The notes under the pieces were generated by a model. That model did not search any database, was not told the origin of the DNA, and worked only from the letters and a program-made list of their open reading frames with translations. The position numbers and the translations under genes are program-made. DNA of 64,000 nucleotides from Solimonas terrae (GTDB lineage Bacteria > Pseudomonadota > Gammaproteobacteria > Nevskiales > Nevskiaceae): contig NZ_JAAMOW010000007.1 of the NCBI RefSeq assembly GCF_011067135.1, forward strand, positions 62,001 through 126,000. The letters are read 5' to 3'. Positions 8,642 through 16,959 of the stretch are shown here, piece by piece (within the stretch, counting starts at the first letter, position 1; the number at the start of each line of letters is the position of its first letter).

Positions 8642-10066
8642 TCAGCGCCGGCCGAGTTCGCGCAGGGCGCGCTCGTGTGACGCACGCGTGATCGGATAGA
8701 AGCTCAGGGCGACGATGGCAAGCACGCAGAAGAAGGTCACGACGATGACGCAGCTCCAGCCCAGGTGCGCGACGGCCAGCGGATCGATGGTCGCCGGATC
8801 GGCGTGGTCCGGGAAGCCGATCACGCTCAGGGCGAGACCGGAAAGGAACACGCCCATGCCGGACACCGCCTTGTTGATCATGATCAGCGCCGCGAACATC
8901 AGGCCCTCGGTGCGCTTTCCGGTCTTGAGCTCGAAGTGCTCGCCGACGTCGGCGACCATCGAGGTGGCCAGGATCATGGCAGCGAGGATGCACATCACCA
9001 TCACCGCCGCCTGCAGCGACAGGATCGGAATCAGGTCCGGCATGCCGGCCGACATCACGCCGAGCAGGCCGAGCGTCACCGGCGCGGCGATCGACAGCAA
9101 GGCGACGCCGAACAGAACCATGGCGGTCTCCTTCTTGCCGAGCTTCTTCGACAGCTGCACGACCACCAGCGCCAGAATGACACCCCAGGCCATCGAACCC
9201 GAGATCGTCCCCAGCTGATCGGCATTCAGGCGCCAGAAGTAGGTGTTGATGTAGACGCCGAGGGTCGTCGCGAAACCGCCGCCGACCGCGAAGAAGAATG
9301 CGCAGAGCAGGACGCTGGAATAGGTGCGGTCCATGACGATCGCCTTGAGCTGCCCGCGGAAATCCGCGAGCGACGGCCGCTTTTCTTCCTGCTGGACGCG
9401 CAGCGACGGAATGCGGTGATGGGTACCCAGCGTCGAAATCAGGATGCTGAACAGCATCAAACCGCCGGCGGCCGCCGCATACAGGTGGTAACCCGCCGCG
9501 TTCAGCTGGCCGATCGGCTGCTCGGGCGTCGGTCGCAGAAACACCTTCAGCGCGACAACGGCCATGCCGACCGTGCCGATGGCGTAGAACAGGGAGCGGT
9601 AGGTCGACATGCTGGTGCGTTCGTCGTAGTCGCCGCTGAACTCGCTGATCAACGCCGTCGACGGAATCTCGTAGCAGGAGATCGCGACACGGACGATGAT
9701 CGACATGACCAGCAGATACAGGAACTGCAGGTCGTGCCCGCCGGCCGGCGGCATCCACAGCAGCAGATAGGCAACCGACACCGGCACCGCGGACGCGTAC
9801 ATGAACGGATGGCGACGGCCCCAGCGCGTGCGCAGGTGATCGGAGTAATGCCCGATCAGCGGATCGCTCAGCGCATCGACGACCATGGTCAGCATGATCG
9901 CGGCGCCGACCCAGGCGGCCGGCAAGCCGATGACCTGGTTGTAGTACAGCATCAGCAAGGTGTTGAAACCCTGATCCTTGATGCCGAACGCCAGCGAGCC
10001 GAGGCCGTAGGCGAATTTGGTGTGGACCGGCAACTTCGGCGATGGCTCCCGCGAATTGCTGCTCAT
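8642..10066 (-). CDS. GPH-family sugar:cation symporter (MFS_2)
   Basis: A 474-residue inner-membrane transporter with about 12 hydrophobic segments. The N-terminal FAYGLGSLAFGIKDQGF and the loop DALSDPLIGHYSDHLRTRWGRRHPFMY are signatures of the glycoside-pentoside-hexuronide:cation symporter family (melibiose/xyloside carriers). It lies between the PfkB kinase (78 bp downstream) and mak (267 bp upstream), so it probably imports the sugar or glycoside these kinases consume. No strong ribosome site is visible before ATG 10066, and the 267-bp gap shows no obvious promoter. The exact substrate cannot be read from sequence. Confidence 0.9.
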   Translation of the reverse strand: MSSNSREPSPKLPVHTKFAYGLGSLAFGIKDQGFNTLLMLYYNQVIGLPAAWVGAAIMLTMVVDALSDPLIGHYSDHLRTRWGRRHPFMYASAVPVSVAYLLLWMPPAGGHDLQFLYLLVMSIIVRVAISCYEIPSTALISEFSGDYDERTSMSTYRSLFYAIGTVGMAVVALKVFLRPTPEQPIGQLNAAGYHLYAAAAGGLMLFSILISTLGTHHRIPSLRVQQEEKRPSLADFRGQLKAIVMDRTYSSVLLCAFFFAVGGGFATTLGVYINTYFWRLNADQLGTISGSMAWGVILALVVVQLSKKLGKKETAMVLFGVALLSIAAPVTLGLLGVMSAGMPDLIPILSLQAAVMVMCILAAMILATSMVADVGEHFELKTGKRTEGLMFAALIMINKAVSGMGVFLSGLALSVIGFPDHADPATIDPLAVAHLGWSCVIVVTFFCVLAIVALSFYPITRASHERALRELGRR

Positions 10067-10333
10067 CGCGCTGCCGTCGCCGCGGGCGCTTCGCCGCCGC
10101 CGCGCCGCCGCACCGGGGAGTTGCGCATCGGACGCGCGCTCAGGCTACGGCTCGGTTTTCTCAAGCGTCTCGCTCCGGTGGCCCGGATCTGCGCCGTCTC
10201 GATCGCATCCTGCCGAGGGGCAGCGCGAACCGGCCCGGCGGTCGGGCTTTATCTGCATGACGGCCGATTGTGCCCTTGTGTCAGGAGCGGTGCTGTCACA
10301 TCCGCGACACCGCCGGCGGCTGCCGAGCCCGCT

Positions 10334-11239
10334 TCAGCCAGCCTCCGGCCACAACCAGGCCGCGCCACGCACACCACTCGCGTCGCCGAACTGCGCCTGC
10401 ACGAGTCGCGTGCGGATTTCGTCGGAAAAGATCCAGGGCTTCCACAGTTCCGGCACCGTGCGGTACAGGCGTCGCAGGGTGGAGATGCCGCCGCCGAGCA
10501 CGACGACCTGCGGATCGAGCACGTTGACGATGTGCGCCAGCGCCCGCGCCAGTCGCTGCTCGTAGCGCTGCAGGCTGGCTTGCGCGGCGGGCTTGCCGTC
10601 GTCGGCGGCGAACACGATCTGCTCGCCACGAAGGGCTTCGCCGGTGCTGCGCCGATGATCGGCGGCAAAGCCGGTCCCGGAAATCCAGGTTTCGATGCAG
10701 CCATGACGGCCGCAGTAGCACGCCGGCCCCGGAGCCTCTCCTGCTTGCGGCCAGGGCAGCGGATTGTGTCCCCACTCGCCGGCGATGCCATTGGCGCCGT
10801 TGAGAAGCTCCCCGCGCACGACGATGCCGCCACCGACGCCGGTGCCGAGGATGGCAGCAAACACCGTGTCGGCGCCGGCCGCGGCGCCGTCGCGGGCTTC
10901 GGACAGCGCCAGGCAATCCGCATCGTTGGCGAGGCGCACACGCGCGCCAAGCCGATGCTCGAGATCGGCGAGCAGCGGCCTGCCGTTGAGACAGGTCGAA
11001 CTGCTGTTCTTGATCAGGCCGCTGGCTTTCGACAGCGCGCCAGGCGACCCGACACCGATCGGCAGATCGAGCGCCGCCGCCGCGGCCTCGAGCCTTCGCA
11101 CCAGCCCGCAAACGGCGTCCAGCGTCGCCTCGTAATCCCCGGCCGGCGTCGCGATCCGCTGACGCGCGACGATGCGCGAGCCGTCCGCCATGACCACACC
11201 TTCGATCTTGGTGCCGCCGAGGTCGATGCCGATTCTCAT
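10334..11239 (-). CDS. mak: ROK-family fructokinase Mak
   Basis: Phosphorylates fructose (and weakly mannose) with ATP in the cytoplasm. The 301-residue protein opens MRIGIDLGGTKIEG (phosphate loop), has catalytic D106 in LANDADCLALSEA, and carries the ROK zinc site: H158 with Cys174, Cys176 and Cys181 (CYCGRHGC). The GEWGHNPLPWP, CIETWISGTGF and GVRGAAWLWP stretches closely match E. coli Mak rather than NagK or glucokinase. An AGGAGG site lies three bases before ATG 11239, which decides the start. It is divergent from the TonB receptor over a 279-bp gap holding a promoter and palindrome. Confidence 0.9.
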   Translation of the reverse strand: MRIGIDLGGTKIEGVVMADGSRIVARQRIATPAGDYEATLDAVCGLVRRLEAAAAALDLPIGVGSPGALSKASGLIKNSSSTCLNGRPLLADLEHRLGARVRLANDADCLALSEARDGAAAGADTVFAAILGTGVGGGIVVRGELLNGANGIAGEWGHNPLPWPQAGEAPGPACYCGRHGCIETWISGTGFAADHRRSTGEALRGEQIVFAADDGKPAAQASLQRYEQRLARALAHIVNVLDPQVVVLGGGISTLRRLYRTVPELWKPWIFSDEIRTRLVQAQFGDASGVRGAAWLWPEAG

Positions 11240-11429
11240 GTTCCTCCTGCTCGCTGCAAGCCCGCACCGGACGGCGCGACCTCTGCCGCAGACCCATCCG
11301 TGGCGCTGAAAGTAGCCGATTTGCGGGTCCCGGTCGCGGATCGCGCCACGGTTGCCGCCACGCGATTGCACGGCGGGACACGGCGACATGACCGTCTGAC
11401 CGCCCGGCGATGTCGTTCGTCCGCCGGCC

Positions 11430-11458
11430 TTGCCGTACCAGACGGCAACTGATATAAA
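11430..11458 (+). promoter_or_regulatory. Sigma-70-type promoter with embedded palindromic operator
   Basis: TTGCCG (11430-11435), a 17-bp spacer and TATAAA (11453-11458) form a good promoter for the TonB receptor at 11519. The -35 is also the left arm of a perfect inverted repeat, TTGCCGT-N5-ACGGCAA (11430-11448), placed where a repressor would block polymerase. A weaker repeat (GCAAATTC...GAATTGC, 11486-11505) lies just before the ribosome site. No regulator gene is adjacent. Confidence 0.6.
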
Positions 11459-11518
11459 AGAAAACACAACGTATTACTATACATAGCAAATTCATAACGA
11501 ATTGCACGAGGAGAGCAG

Positions 11519-13720
11519 ATGAACAAGCAGTATCTTTCGGCTGTTGCGTTGGGCGCTTCGCTGATGGTCTCGCTGTCGGCCTCGGCCGCCACGCAGCCGG
11601 AGTCGGTTGCAGCGGCCGATGGCGCGGCAACGGCGGATGCAGGCGCCGCCACAGCCGCGGCGACTGATGCTCCGGCGAGCGACGCTTCGGCGCCGGCCGA
11701 CGACGCGATCGAGACCGTCGTGGTCACCGCGCGCAAGCGTGCCGAGCGGCTGCAGGACGTGCCGGTCGCCGTCACCGCGATCAGCGGCGAAGCCCTCGAA
11801 GAACAGCACATCACGCAGGCCAAGGACATTGCGGCACTGACGCCCGGCCTCAACATCACGTCCGACTCGGTATCGCGTTCGTTCGTCGACATTCGCGGTG
11901 TCGGCACGACCCTGATCGACACCGTTCAGCCGGGCGTCGGCATCTTCCTCGACGGCGTCTACCAGCCGAACACCTCGTACCTGAATACGCCGCTGCTCGA
12001 CGTCGACCGTATCGAAGTGCTGCGCGGGCCGCAGGGCACGCTGTTCGGGCAGAACACCCTGGGTGGCGCGATCAACATCATCACCCGGCAGCCGACCGAT
12101 CAGCTCAGCGGCAAACTGACGGGCTCGCTCGCCGGGCCCGATGACTATCGACAGCTCGCCGGCAGCATCAGCGGCGCGCTCGTGCCGGGCGTGCTGCGCG
12201 GCCGGCTCGGCGCCGCGTACCAGCATCAGGACGGCTTTCTCGACAACACGCTTGCCGGTGGCGACGCCAATCCGCTCGATCAGAAGGCGGTGAACGGCGC
12301 GCTGATCTACGAGCCGATCGCCGACGCGCGCTTCACGCTCAGTGGCTACTACAACCGCGTGTTCGGCGGCTCGACGCCGTATGCCGATGTCACCGGTCCC
12401 ACCGACTACAGCGACAAGGTCACGACCAACGAAAACAGCCTGACCACGCTGCGCTACAGCGGCGGCAACCTCAAGAGCGAATTCGAACTCGCGCCGATCG
12501 CCAGCAAGCTGACGGTCCTGACCGCCTACGACGTGCGCAGCGGTGAGGGCCACGGCGACGGCGACTATGGTCCGTACGACGTTTACCGCGTCTCCAGGGC
12601 CGACACCCGCTTCCACACCACGACCGGCGAGCTGCGCCTCGACACGCACTACGCGGAAAACCTTTCATCGCTGTTCGGCGTGTTCGCCGACCGCAACATC
12701 TACGGCATCGATGGCGAACTCGATGTCGTGACCGGCCCCGGCACCAGCGTGCCGGTGCCTTCGCAGGCACGCATCGAAACCGGCGTCTACGCCCTGTACG
12801 GCACGATGTTCTGGAACCCGACGCAGACCACCGAGCTGACCGCCGGCCTGCGCTATGACCATCAGCATGTCGTCGCCAGCGGCGACAGCACCGGGCAGAT
12901 CAAGGCCTCGGAGCTCGAACCGCGCCTGACATTCAAGAAGAACTGGACCCCGGACACGATGAGCTACGCCTCGGTTTCGCGCGGCTTTCGTGGCGGCGGC
13001 GTCAACCCGCCGGGCTCGCCGAATCCGACCTACCAGGGCGATTCGGTCTGGACCTACGAACTGGGCTCGAAACTGTCGCTGCTCGATCGCCACCTGAACC
13101 TCGACGTCGCCGCGTTCTACAACGACTACCGTCATTTCATCGGCCAGAACGCGCTGGCGCCGAGCACGCTCGGCGCAGGCTTCGTCGCGGTCAATCTCAA
13201 CACGGGCACAGTGCACAGCCCCGGTATCGAAGCGCAGTTGCAGGGCGTCATCAACCCGCACTGGACGGTCAATGGCGGTCTCACCTATCTGCACTCGCGC
13301 ATCAGCGACGCCTCCGAGTACGAAGACACGACCGGCAAGCAGATCCCGTCCGACCGCATCCTGTTCCTGCCGGACTGGAGTGCGTTCGCCGGTACCCGCT
13401 ACAGCCTCGACCTGCTCGGCGACAAGCTGATCTTCGATGTCAACGCGACCTACAAGGGCGCGCGCAACGGCTCGACCTCGGACCCGAACTCGGTGCCACG
13501 CCTGAAGGACTACACCCTGCTGAACGGCGCGATCACCTGGCGCGCGGCAAACTGGGAAGTCGCGCTCTGGGGCAGCAACCTGACCGACGAAAAGTATTTC
13601 TCGTCCTACATCGACCGCTCGATACTCGAACAGGCCGGGCTGGTCGGTCCGCTGTCGACCGACGTCGGCATCATCGGTGACGGCCGCCGTGTCGGCATTC
13701 GCGTCGGCACCTACTTTTGA
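11519..13720 (+). CDS. TonB-dependent outer-membrane receptor
   Basis: A 733-residue receptor. An N-terminal signal peptide (cleavage after ...LSASA, near residue 24) is followed by an Ala/Asp-rich linker and then the TonB box and plug: ETVVVTARKRAERLQDVPVAVTAI at about 64-87. The plug continues through RIEVLRGPQGTLFGQNTLGGAINI, and a 22-strand-type barrel ends VGIRVGTYF with the terminal Phe. A GAGGAGAG ribosome site precedes ATG 11519. Its stop overlaps the ATG of the MFS gene, and it is divergent from mak, so it probably imports a sugar or oligosaccharide processed by this locus. Substrate unproven; siderophore uptake is not supported by context. Confidence 0.93.
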   Translation: MNKQYLSAVALGASLMVSLSASAATQPESVAAADGAATADAGAATAAATDAPASDASAPADDAIETVVVTARKRAERLQDVPVAVTAISGEALEEQHITQAKDIAALTPGLNITSDSVSRSFVDIRGVGTTLIDTVQPGVGIFLDGVYQPNTSYLNTPLLDVDRIEVLRGPQGTLFGQNTLGGAINIITRQPTDQLSGKLTGSLAGPDDYRQLAGSISGALVPGVLRGRLGAAYQHQDGFLDNTLAGGDANPLDQKAVNGALIYEPIADARFTLSGYYNRVFGGSTPYADVTGPTDYSDKVTTNENSLTTLRYSGGNLKSEFELAPIASKLTVLTAYDVRSGEGHGDGDYGPYDVYRVSRADTRFHTTTGELRLDTHYAENLSSLFGVFADRNIYGIDGELDVVTGPGTSVPVPSQARIETGVYALYGTMFWNPTQTTELTAGLRYDHQHVVASGDSTGQIKASELEPRLTFKKNWTPDTMSYASVSRGFRGGGVNPPGSPNPTYQGDSVWTYELGSKLSLLDRHLNLDVAAFYNDYRHFIGQNALAPSTLGAGFVAVNLNTGTVHSPGIEAQLQGVINPHWTVNGGLTYLHSRISDASEYEDTTGKQIPSDRILFLPDWSAFAGTRYSLDLLGDKLIFDVNATYKGARNGSTSDPNSVPRLKDYTLLNGAITWRAANWEVALWGSNLTDEKYFSSYIDRSILEQAGLVGPLSTDVGIIGDGRRVGIRVGTYF

Positions 13721-15021
13721 TGCCGGCGTCGATCACGACCGGCAAGGACACGGTGCCGGCAGCGCGTTCGTCGCTGCCGGCCCTGCTGCTGCTCGGTAGC
13801 GCGATCGCCTGCAGCGCGGCGACCCAGGGCGTCTTCGGCCCGCTGCAGGAAGCCGCCAAGCTCGATCTCGGGCTCAGCGATTTCCAGATCAGCCTGGTCC
13901 AGGGTCTGGCGGCGTCGCTGCCGGTAGCGGTGCTGTCGATTCCGCTCGGGCGGATGACCGATCGCGGCAAGCGCGTGCGCCTGCTGGCGGCGATGGCGGT
14001 GTGCTGGACGCTGGGCACCCTGATGACCGCGTTCGCACAGGGTTTCGCGATGCTGTTCGCCGCGCGTACGCTCGCCGCCGTCGGCATGATGTGCGCCTTG
14101 CCGGTCGCCATTTCGATCGCCGCCGATCTCAGCGTCCCCGAAAGGCGCGGGCGCTCGCTGCTGCTGCTCTCGGTGGCGCGCATGGTCGGCGTTGCACTTT
14201 CGTTTGCGCTCGGCGGTTCGCTGCTCGGGCGCATCGCCGCACAGCCGCCGGCGCTGATCGCAGCGCTCGCGCCATGGCGCGGCGTGCACCTGATCTTCGG
14301 CATCGCCAGCGCCCTGCTCGCCATACCCCTGCTGTGGCTGCGCGAACCCGCCCGGCACGAACTCGAAGGCATCGTCAGCCCGTCGTTCCGGGAGGCGATG
14401 CATGCGATCTGGCAGCGCCGCGCCCTGCTGGCGCCGCTGTTTCTCGGTCAGGTCACCGTCGTCATGGCAGACGCCTCCGCCGGCATCTGGGCCTCGCCGG
14501 TGCTGATCCGCGACTACGGCCTGCAGCCCGCCGACTTCGGCGCCTGGATGGGCCTGATCGTGCTGTTGTCCGGCCTGGTCGGATCGATCATCGGCGGCGT
14601 GCTGGCAGAGCTTGGACAGAAGGGCCGCATTCCGGGCGGGCTGCTCGGCGGCGCCGTGCTGGCGTCGCTGCTGACGATTCCCGCGGCATTCTTCCCGGTC
14701 ATGCCGACGGTCGGCGGTTTTGCCGCGATGCTGACCGTGCTGGTGCTCGGCGGCGCCGTCGCCGGCCTGATCACGGCGACGGCACTCGCGGTGCTGTTGC
14801 CGAACGAATTGCGCGGCGTCTGCCTCGGCGCCTTCGTCGTCGTCGGCGCCGTGTTCGGCTTCGGTGTCGCACCGACGGTGGTAACGCTGGTCAGCGATCT
14901 GTTCGGTGGCGAAGCGCACATCCGCGACGGTCTCACCGTCGTCACGCTGGTCACCAGCGTCGTCGCCAGCATCGGCTTCCTGGTCGCCACGCGCGCCGGG
15001 CGCAAACCGGAAAACGGCTAG
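13720..15021 (+). CDS. MFS transporter coupled to the TonB receptor
   Basis: A 433-residue major-facilitator protein with about 12 membrane segments. The loop between helices 2 and 3 (IPLGRMTDRGKRVRLL) is the standard MFS motif A variant. The start overlaps the receptor stop codon (TGATG at 13718-13722), so translation is probably coupled. It resembles the spinster/hexuronate-type MFS carriers often found beside TonB receptors. It would take the ligand from periplasm to cytoplasm after the receptor. An alternative TTG three bases upstream exists but is unlikely. The following gene is convergent. Confidence 0.88.
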   Translation: MPASITTGKDTVPAARSSLPALLLLGSAIACSAATQGVFGPLQEAAKLDLGLSDFQISLVQGLAASLPVAVLSIPLGRMTDRGKRVRLLAAMAVCWTLGTLMTAFAQGFAMLFAARTLAAVGMMCALPVAISIAADLSVPERRGRSLLLLSVARMVGVALSFALGGSLLGRIAAQPPALIAALAPWRGVHLIFGIASALLAIPLLWLREPARHELEGIVSPSFREAMHAIWQRRALLAPLFLGQVTVVMADASAGIWASPVLIRDYGLQPADFGAWMGLIVLLSGLVGSIIGGVLAELGQKGRIPGGLLGGAVLASLLTIPAAFFPVMPTVGGFAAMLTVLVLGGAVAGLITATALAVLLPNELRGVCLGAFVVVGAVFGFGVAPTVVTLVSDLFGGEAHIRDGLTVVTLVTSVVASIGFLVATRAGRKPENG

Positions 15022-15033
15022 CGCGCTTTCCGC

Positions 15034-15067
15034 TCGCCACCGTCCACCGTAACGGGGGCGGTGGCGA
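15034..15067. terminator. Possible terminator hairpin between convergent units
   Basis: A 9-bp perfect inverted repeat, TCGCCACCG (15034-15042) with 15059-15067, lies between the MFS gene and the end of the guanidine operon. No T-run follows on either strand, so it is a weak candidate. Confidence 0.35.
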
Positions 15068-15149
15068 TGGCTGGCGCTGTCGCGTCGATGCCGGTCCATG
15101 GCGGGCCTTCGGGCCGAGAGCACTGCGGATCGCGGCGCTTCCAGTCCGA

Positions 15150-16958
15150 CTACGTCTGGATGCCGGCGATGTAGGCCCGCCAGCCGCCGAGCGCGGTGAT
15201 CTCCTGCGCGCCGCTCACGGCGTGAGCTTCGCACAGAAAGCCGCTGACCTCGCTGCCGTCTTCGAGCCTGAGCTTGCCGATGCCGAGCGGCGACGGAATG
15301 CGGGACACGAACCGACCGAAGGCCGCGGCCGGCAAGGACCAGAGCTCCACATCGATCCCCGGTCCGTCGAACCCGGGCGCCTGCACCAGACCCGGCTTCT
15401 TCGGCGTGGTGTCCGGTAGCACGTAAAAGCGGTAGTGCGCCGCCGTGCGTGCGCGCCGCAACAGGCTGCCGCCGGGCTCGGTGAGTTCGCGATTGAGCGG
15501 CATGCCGCTGAGGTGGGCACCGACGACGGCAATCACGATGCGCTCGTCGGCCGGTACCGCGATCGGCGCGGAGGGCTCCGCAATCGCCGCGGATCGGTCG
15601 ACGCCCAGACCGCACTGCGTGGCACGATGCAGACGCTCGCCAAGCGCCGCGAGCGCGTCGTCATGGAACGCCGGCGCGATCAGCGACACGCCGAACGGCA
15701 GTCCGTCGTCACGAAAGCCCGCCGGCACGGCGAGCGCGCAATAGTCGAGCAGATTGACGAAATTGGTGTACAGCCCGAGACGCGAGTTGAGCCGGATCGG
15801 ATCGGCCTGCATCTGCTCGACGCTGTAGAGCGTCGGCGCCGTCGGCAGCAGCATCAGATCGAAGTCGGCCCAGGCCTTTTCCGCCTGCCGGCGCAGCGCC
15901 GCCAGTGCATTGAAGTCGGCAAACAGCTCGGCAGCGCTGACGCCCTGCGCACCGCCGATGATGCCGCGCACGACCGGGTCCATCGTGTCGGCATGCTGTT
16001 CGACGAAGGCGCGCAATGGCTCCAGCCGTTCGGCGACGAAGCCGCCGGCGTACAGCAGCGCAGCGGCGTCGCGGAACGGTCGGTAGTCGAATTCGACGGC
16101 CATGCCGCCGAGCGCCGTCAGCCGCGCTATCGCATCCGCATACCGTTGCGCCGACTGTGCGTCGGCAAAGAACTCGCGCTCGGACGGTTTCAGAATCGCG
16201 AAGCGGAAGCCGGACGTCGGCAGACGCTGTTGCGGCGCGGTGCGTGCGTAGGGGTCGCGCGCATCGTCGCCCTGCGCGATGCGCCGGACGCGATCGGCGT
16301 CGGCCGTGCAGGCTGCAAACACGGTCACGCAATCCAGACTCCGGCAGGCTGGCACGACACCGTGTGTCGGCAACAGGCCGCGTGTCGGCTTGATGCCGAT
16401 CAGGTTGTTGAAGGCGGCCGGCACGCGTCCGGAGCCGGCGGTGTCGGTGCCCAGCGAAAAACACACCTGTCCCGAAGCCACCGCCACCGCGGAGCCGGAG
16501 CTGGAACCGCCGGAGATGTAGCGCGCATCGAACACGCTGCGCGGCGCGCCGTAAGGCGAGCGTGTGCCGTTCAGACCCGTCGCGAACTGATCGAGATTGG
16601 TCTTGCCGATCAGCAAGGCGCCCGCCGCGCGCAGGCGCGCCACGACCGCGGCGTCGTCCGGCGGGCGATAGGCGAACGCGGGACAAGCCGCGGTGGTGTC
16701 GAGGCCGGCGCAGTCGATGTTGTCCTTGACCGCGAACGGAATGCCCCAGAGCGGCTGATCGGCGCCCGGCGCGGCACCGCGCATCAGGTCCTGCGCCGCA
16801 TCGCGCAGCGCAGCGTCCGGCACGCGGCTGATCCACACGGCCGGATCGGTGCCTGCGGTGATCCGGCGCAGGATCTCGTCGACCAGTTGCAGTGGCGTCA
16901 GGCTGCCGTCGCGGTAACGCGCCTGCAGCTCGTCGATCGTCAATATGCGCGGCAGCAT
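15150..16958 (-). CDS. atzF: Allophanate hydrolase (AtzF type)
   Basis: Last enzyme of the operon: hydrolyses allophanate to ammonia and CO2. The 602-residue protein has an amidase-signature domain (about 1-430) with the Ser-cisSer-Lys triad visible: K78 in FAVKDNID, the cis-Ser in GGSSSGS (150-156) and nucleophile S176 in TDTAGSG. A separate C-terminal domain (about 445-602), present in true allophanate hydrolases, is reported to act on the N-carboxycarbamate intermediate. ATG 16958 was chosen over ATG 16967: GGAGG lies nine bases before the former but directly abuts the latter. Start and upstream stop are one base apart, indicating coupling. It distinguishes this pathway from urease-based systems. 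Confidence 0.93.
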   Translation of the reverse strand: MLPRILTIDELQARYRDGSLTPLQLVDEILRRITAGTDPAVWISRVPDAALRDAAQDLMRGAAPGADQPLWGIPFAVKDNIDCAGLDTTAACPAFAYRPPDDAAVVARLRAAGALLIGKTNLDQFATGLNGTRSPYGAPRSVFDARYISGGSSSGSAVAVASGQVCFSLGTDTAGSGRVPAAFNNLIGIKPTRGLLPTHGVVPACRSLDCVTVFAACTADADRVRRIAQGDDARDPYARTAPQQRLPTSGFRFAILKPSEREFFADAQSAQRYADAIARLTALGGMAVEFDYRPFRDAAALLYAGGFVAERLEPLRAFVEQHADTMDPVVRGIIGGAQGVSAAELFADFNALAALRRQAEKAWADFDLMLLPTAPTLYSVEQMQADPIRLNSRLGLYTNFVNLLDYCALAVPAGFRDDGLPFGVSLIAPAFHDDALAALGERLHRATQCGLGVDRSAAIAEPSAPIAVPADERIVIAVVGAHLSGMPLNRELTEPGGSLLRRARTAAHYRFYVLPDTTPKKPGLVQAPGFDGPGIDVELWSLPAAAFGRFVSRIPSPLGIGKLRLEDGSEVSGFLCEAHAVSGAQEITALGGWRAYIAGIQT

Positions 16959-16959
16959 C

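Noticed and set aside
8765-11452. Plus-strand 895-codon open frame
   Set aside because: It lies antisense to the GPH transporter and mak, which have strong signatures; such long shadows are common at this GC content.
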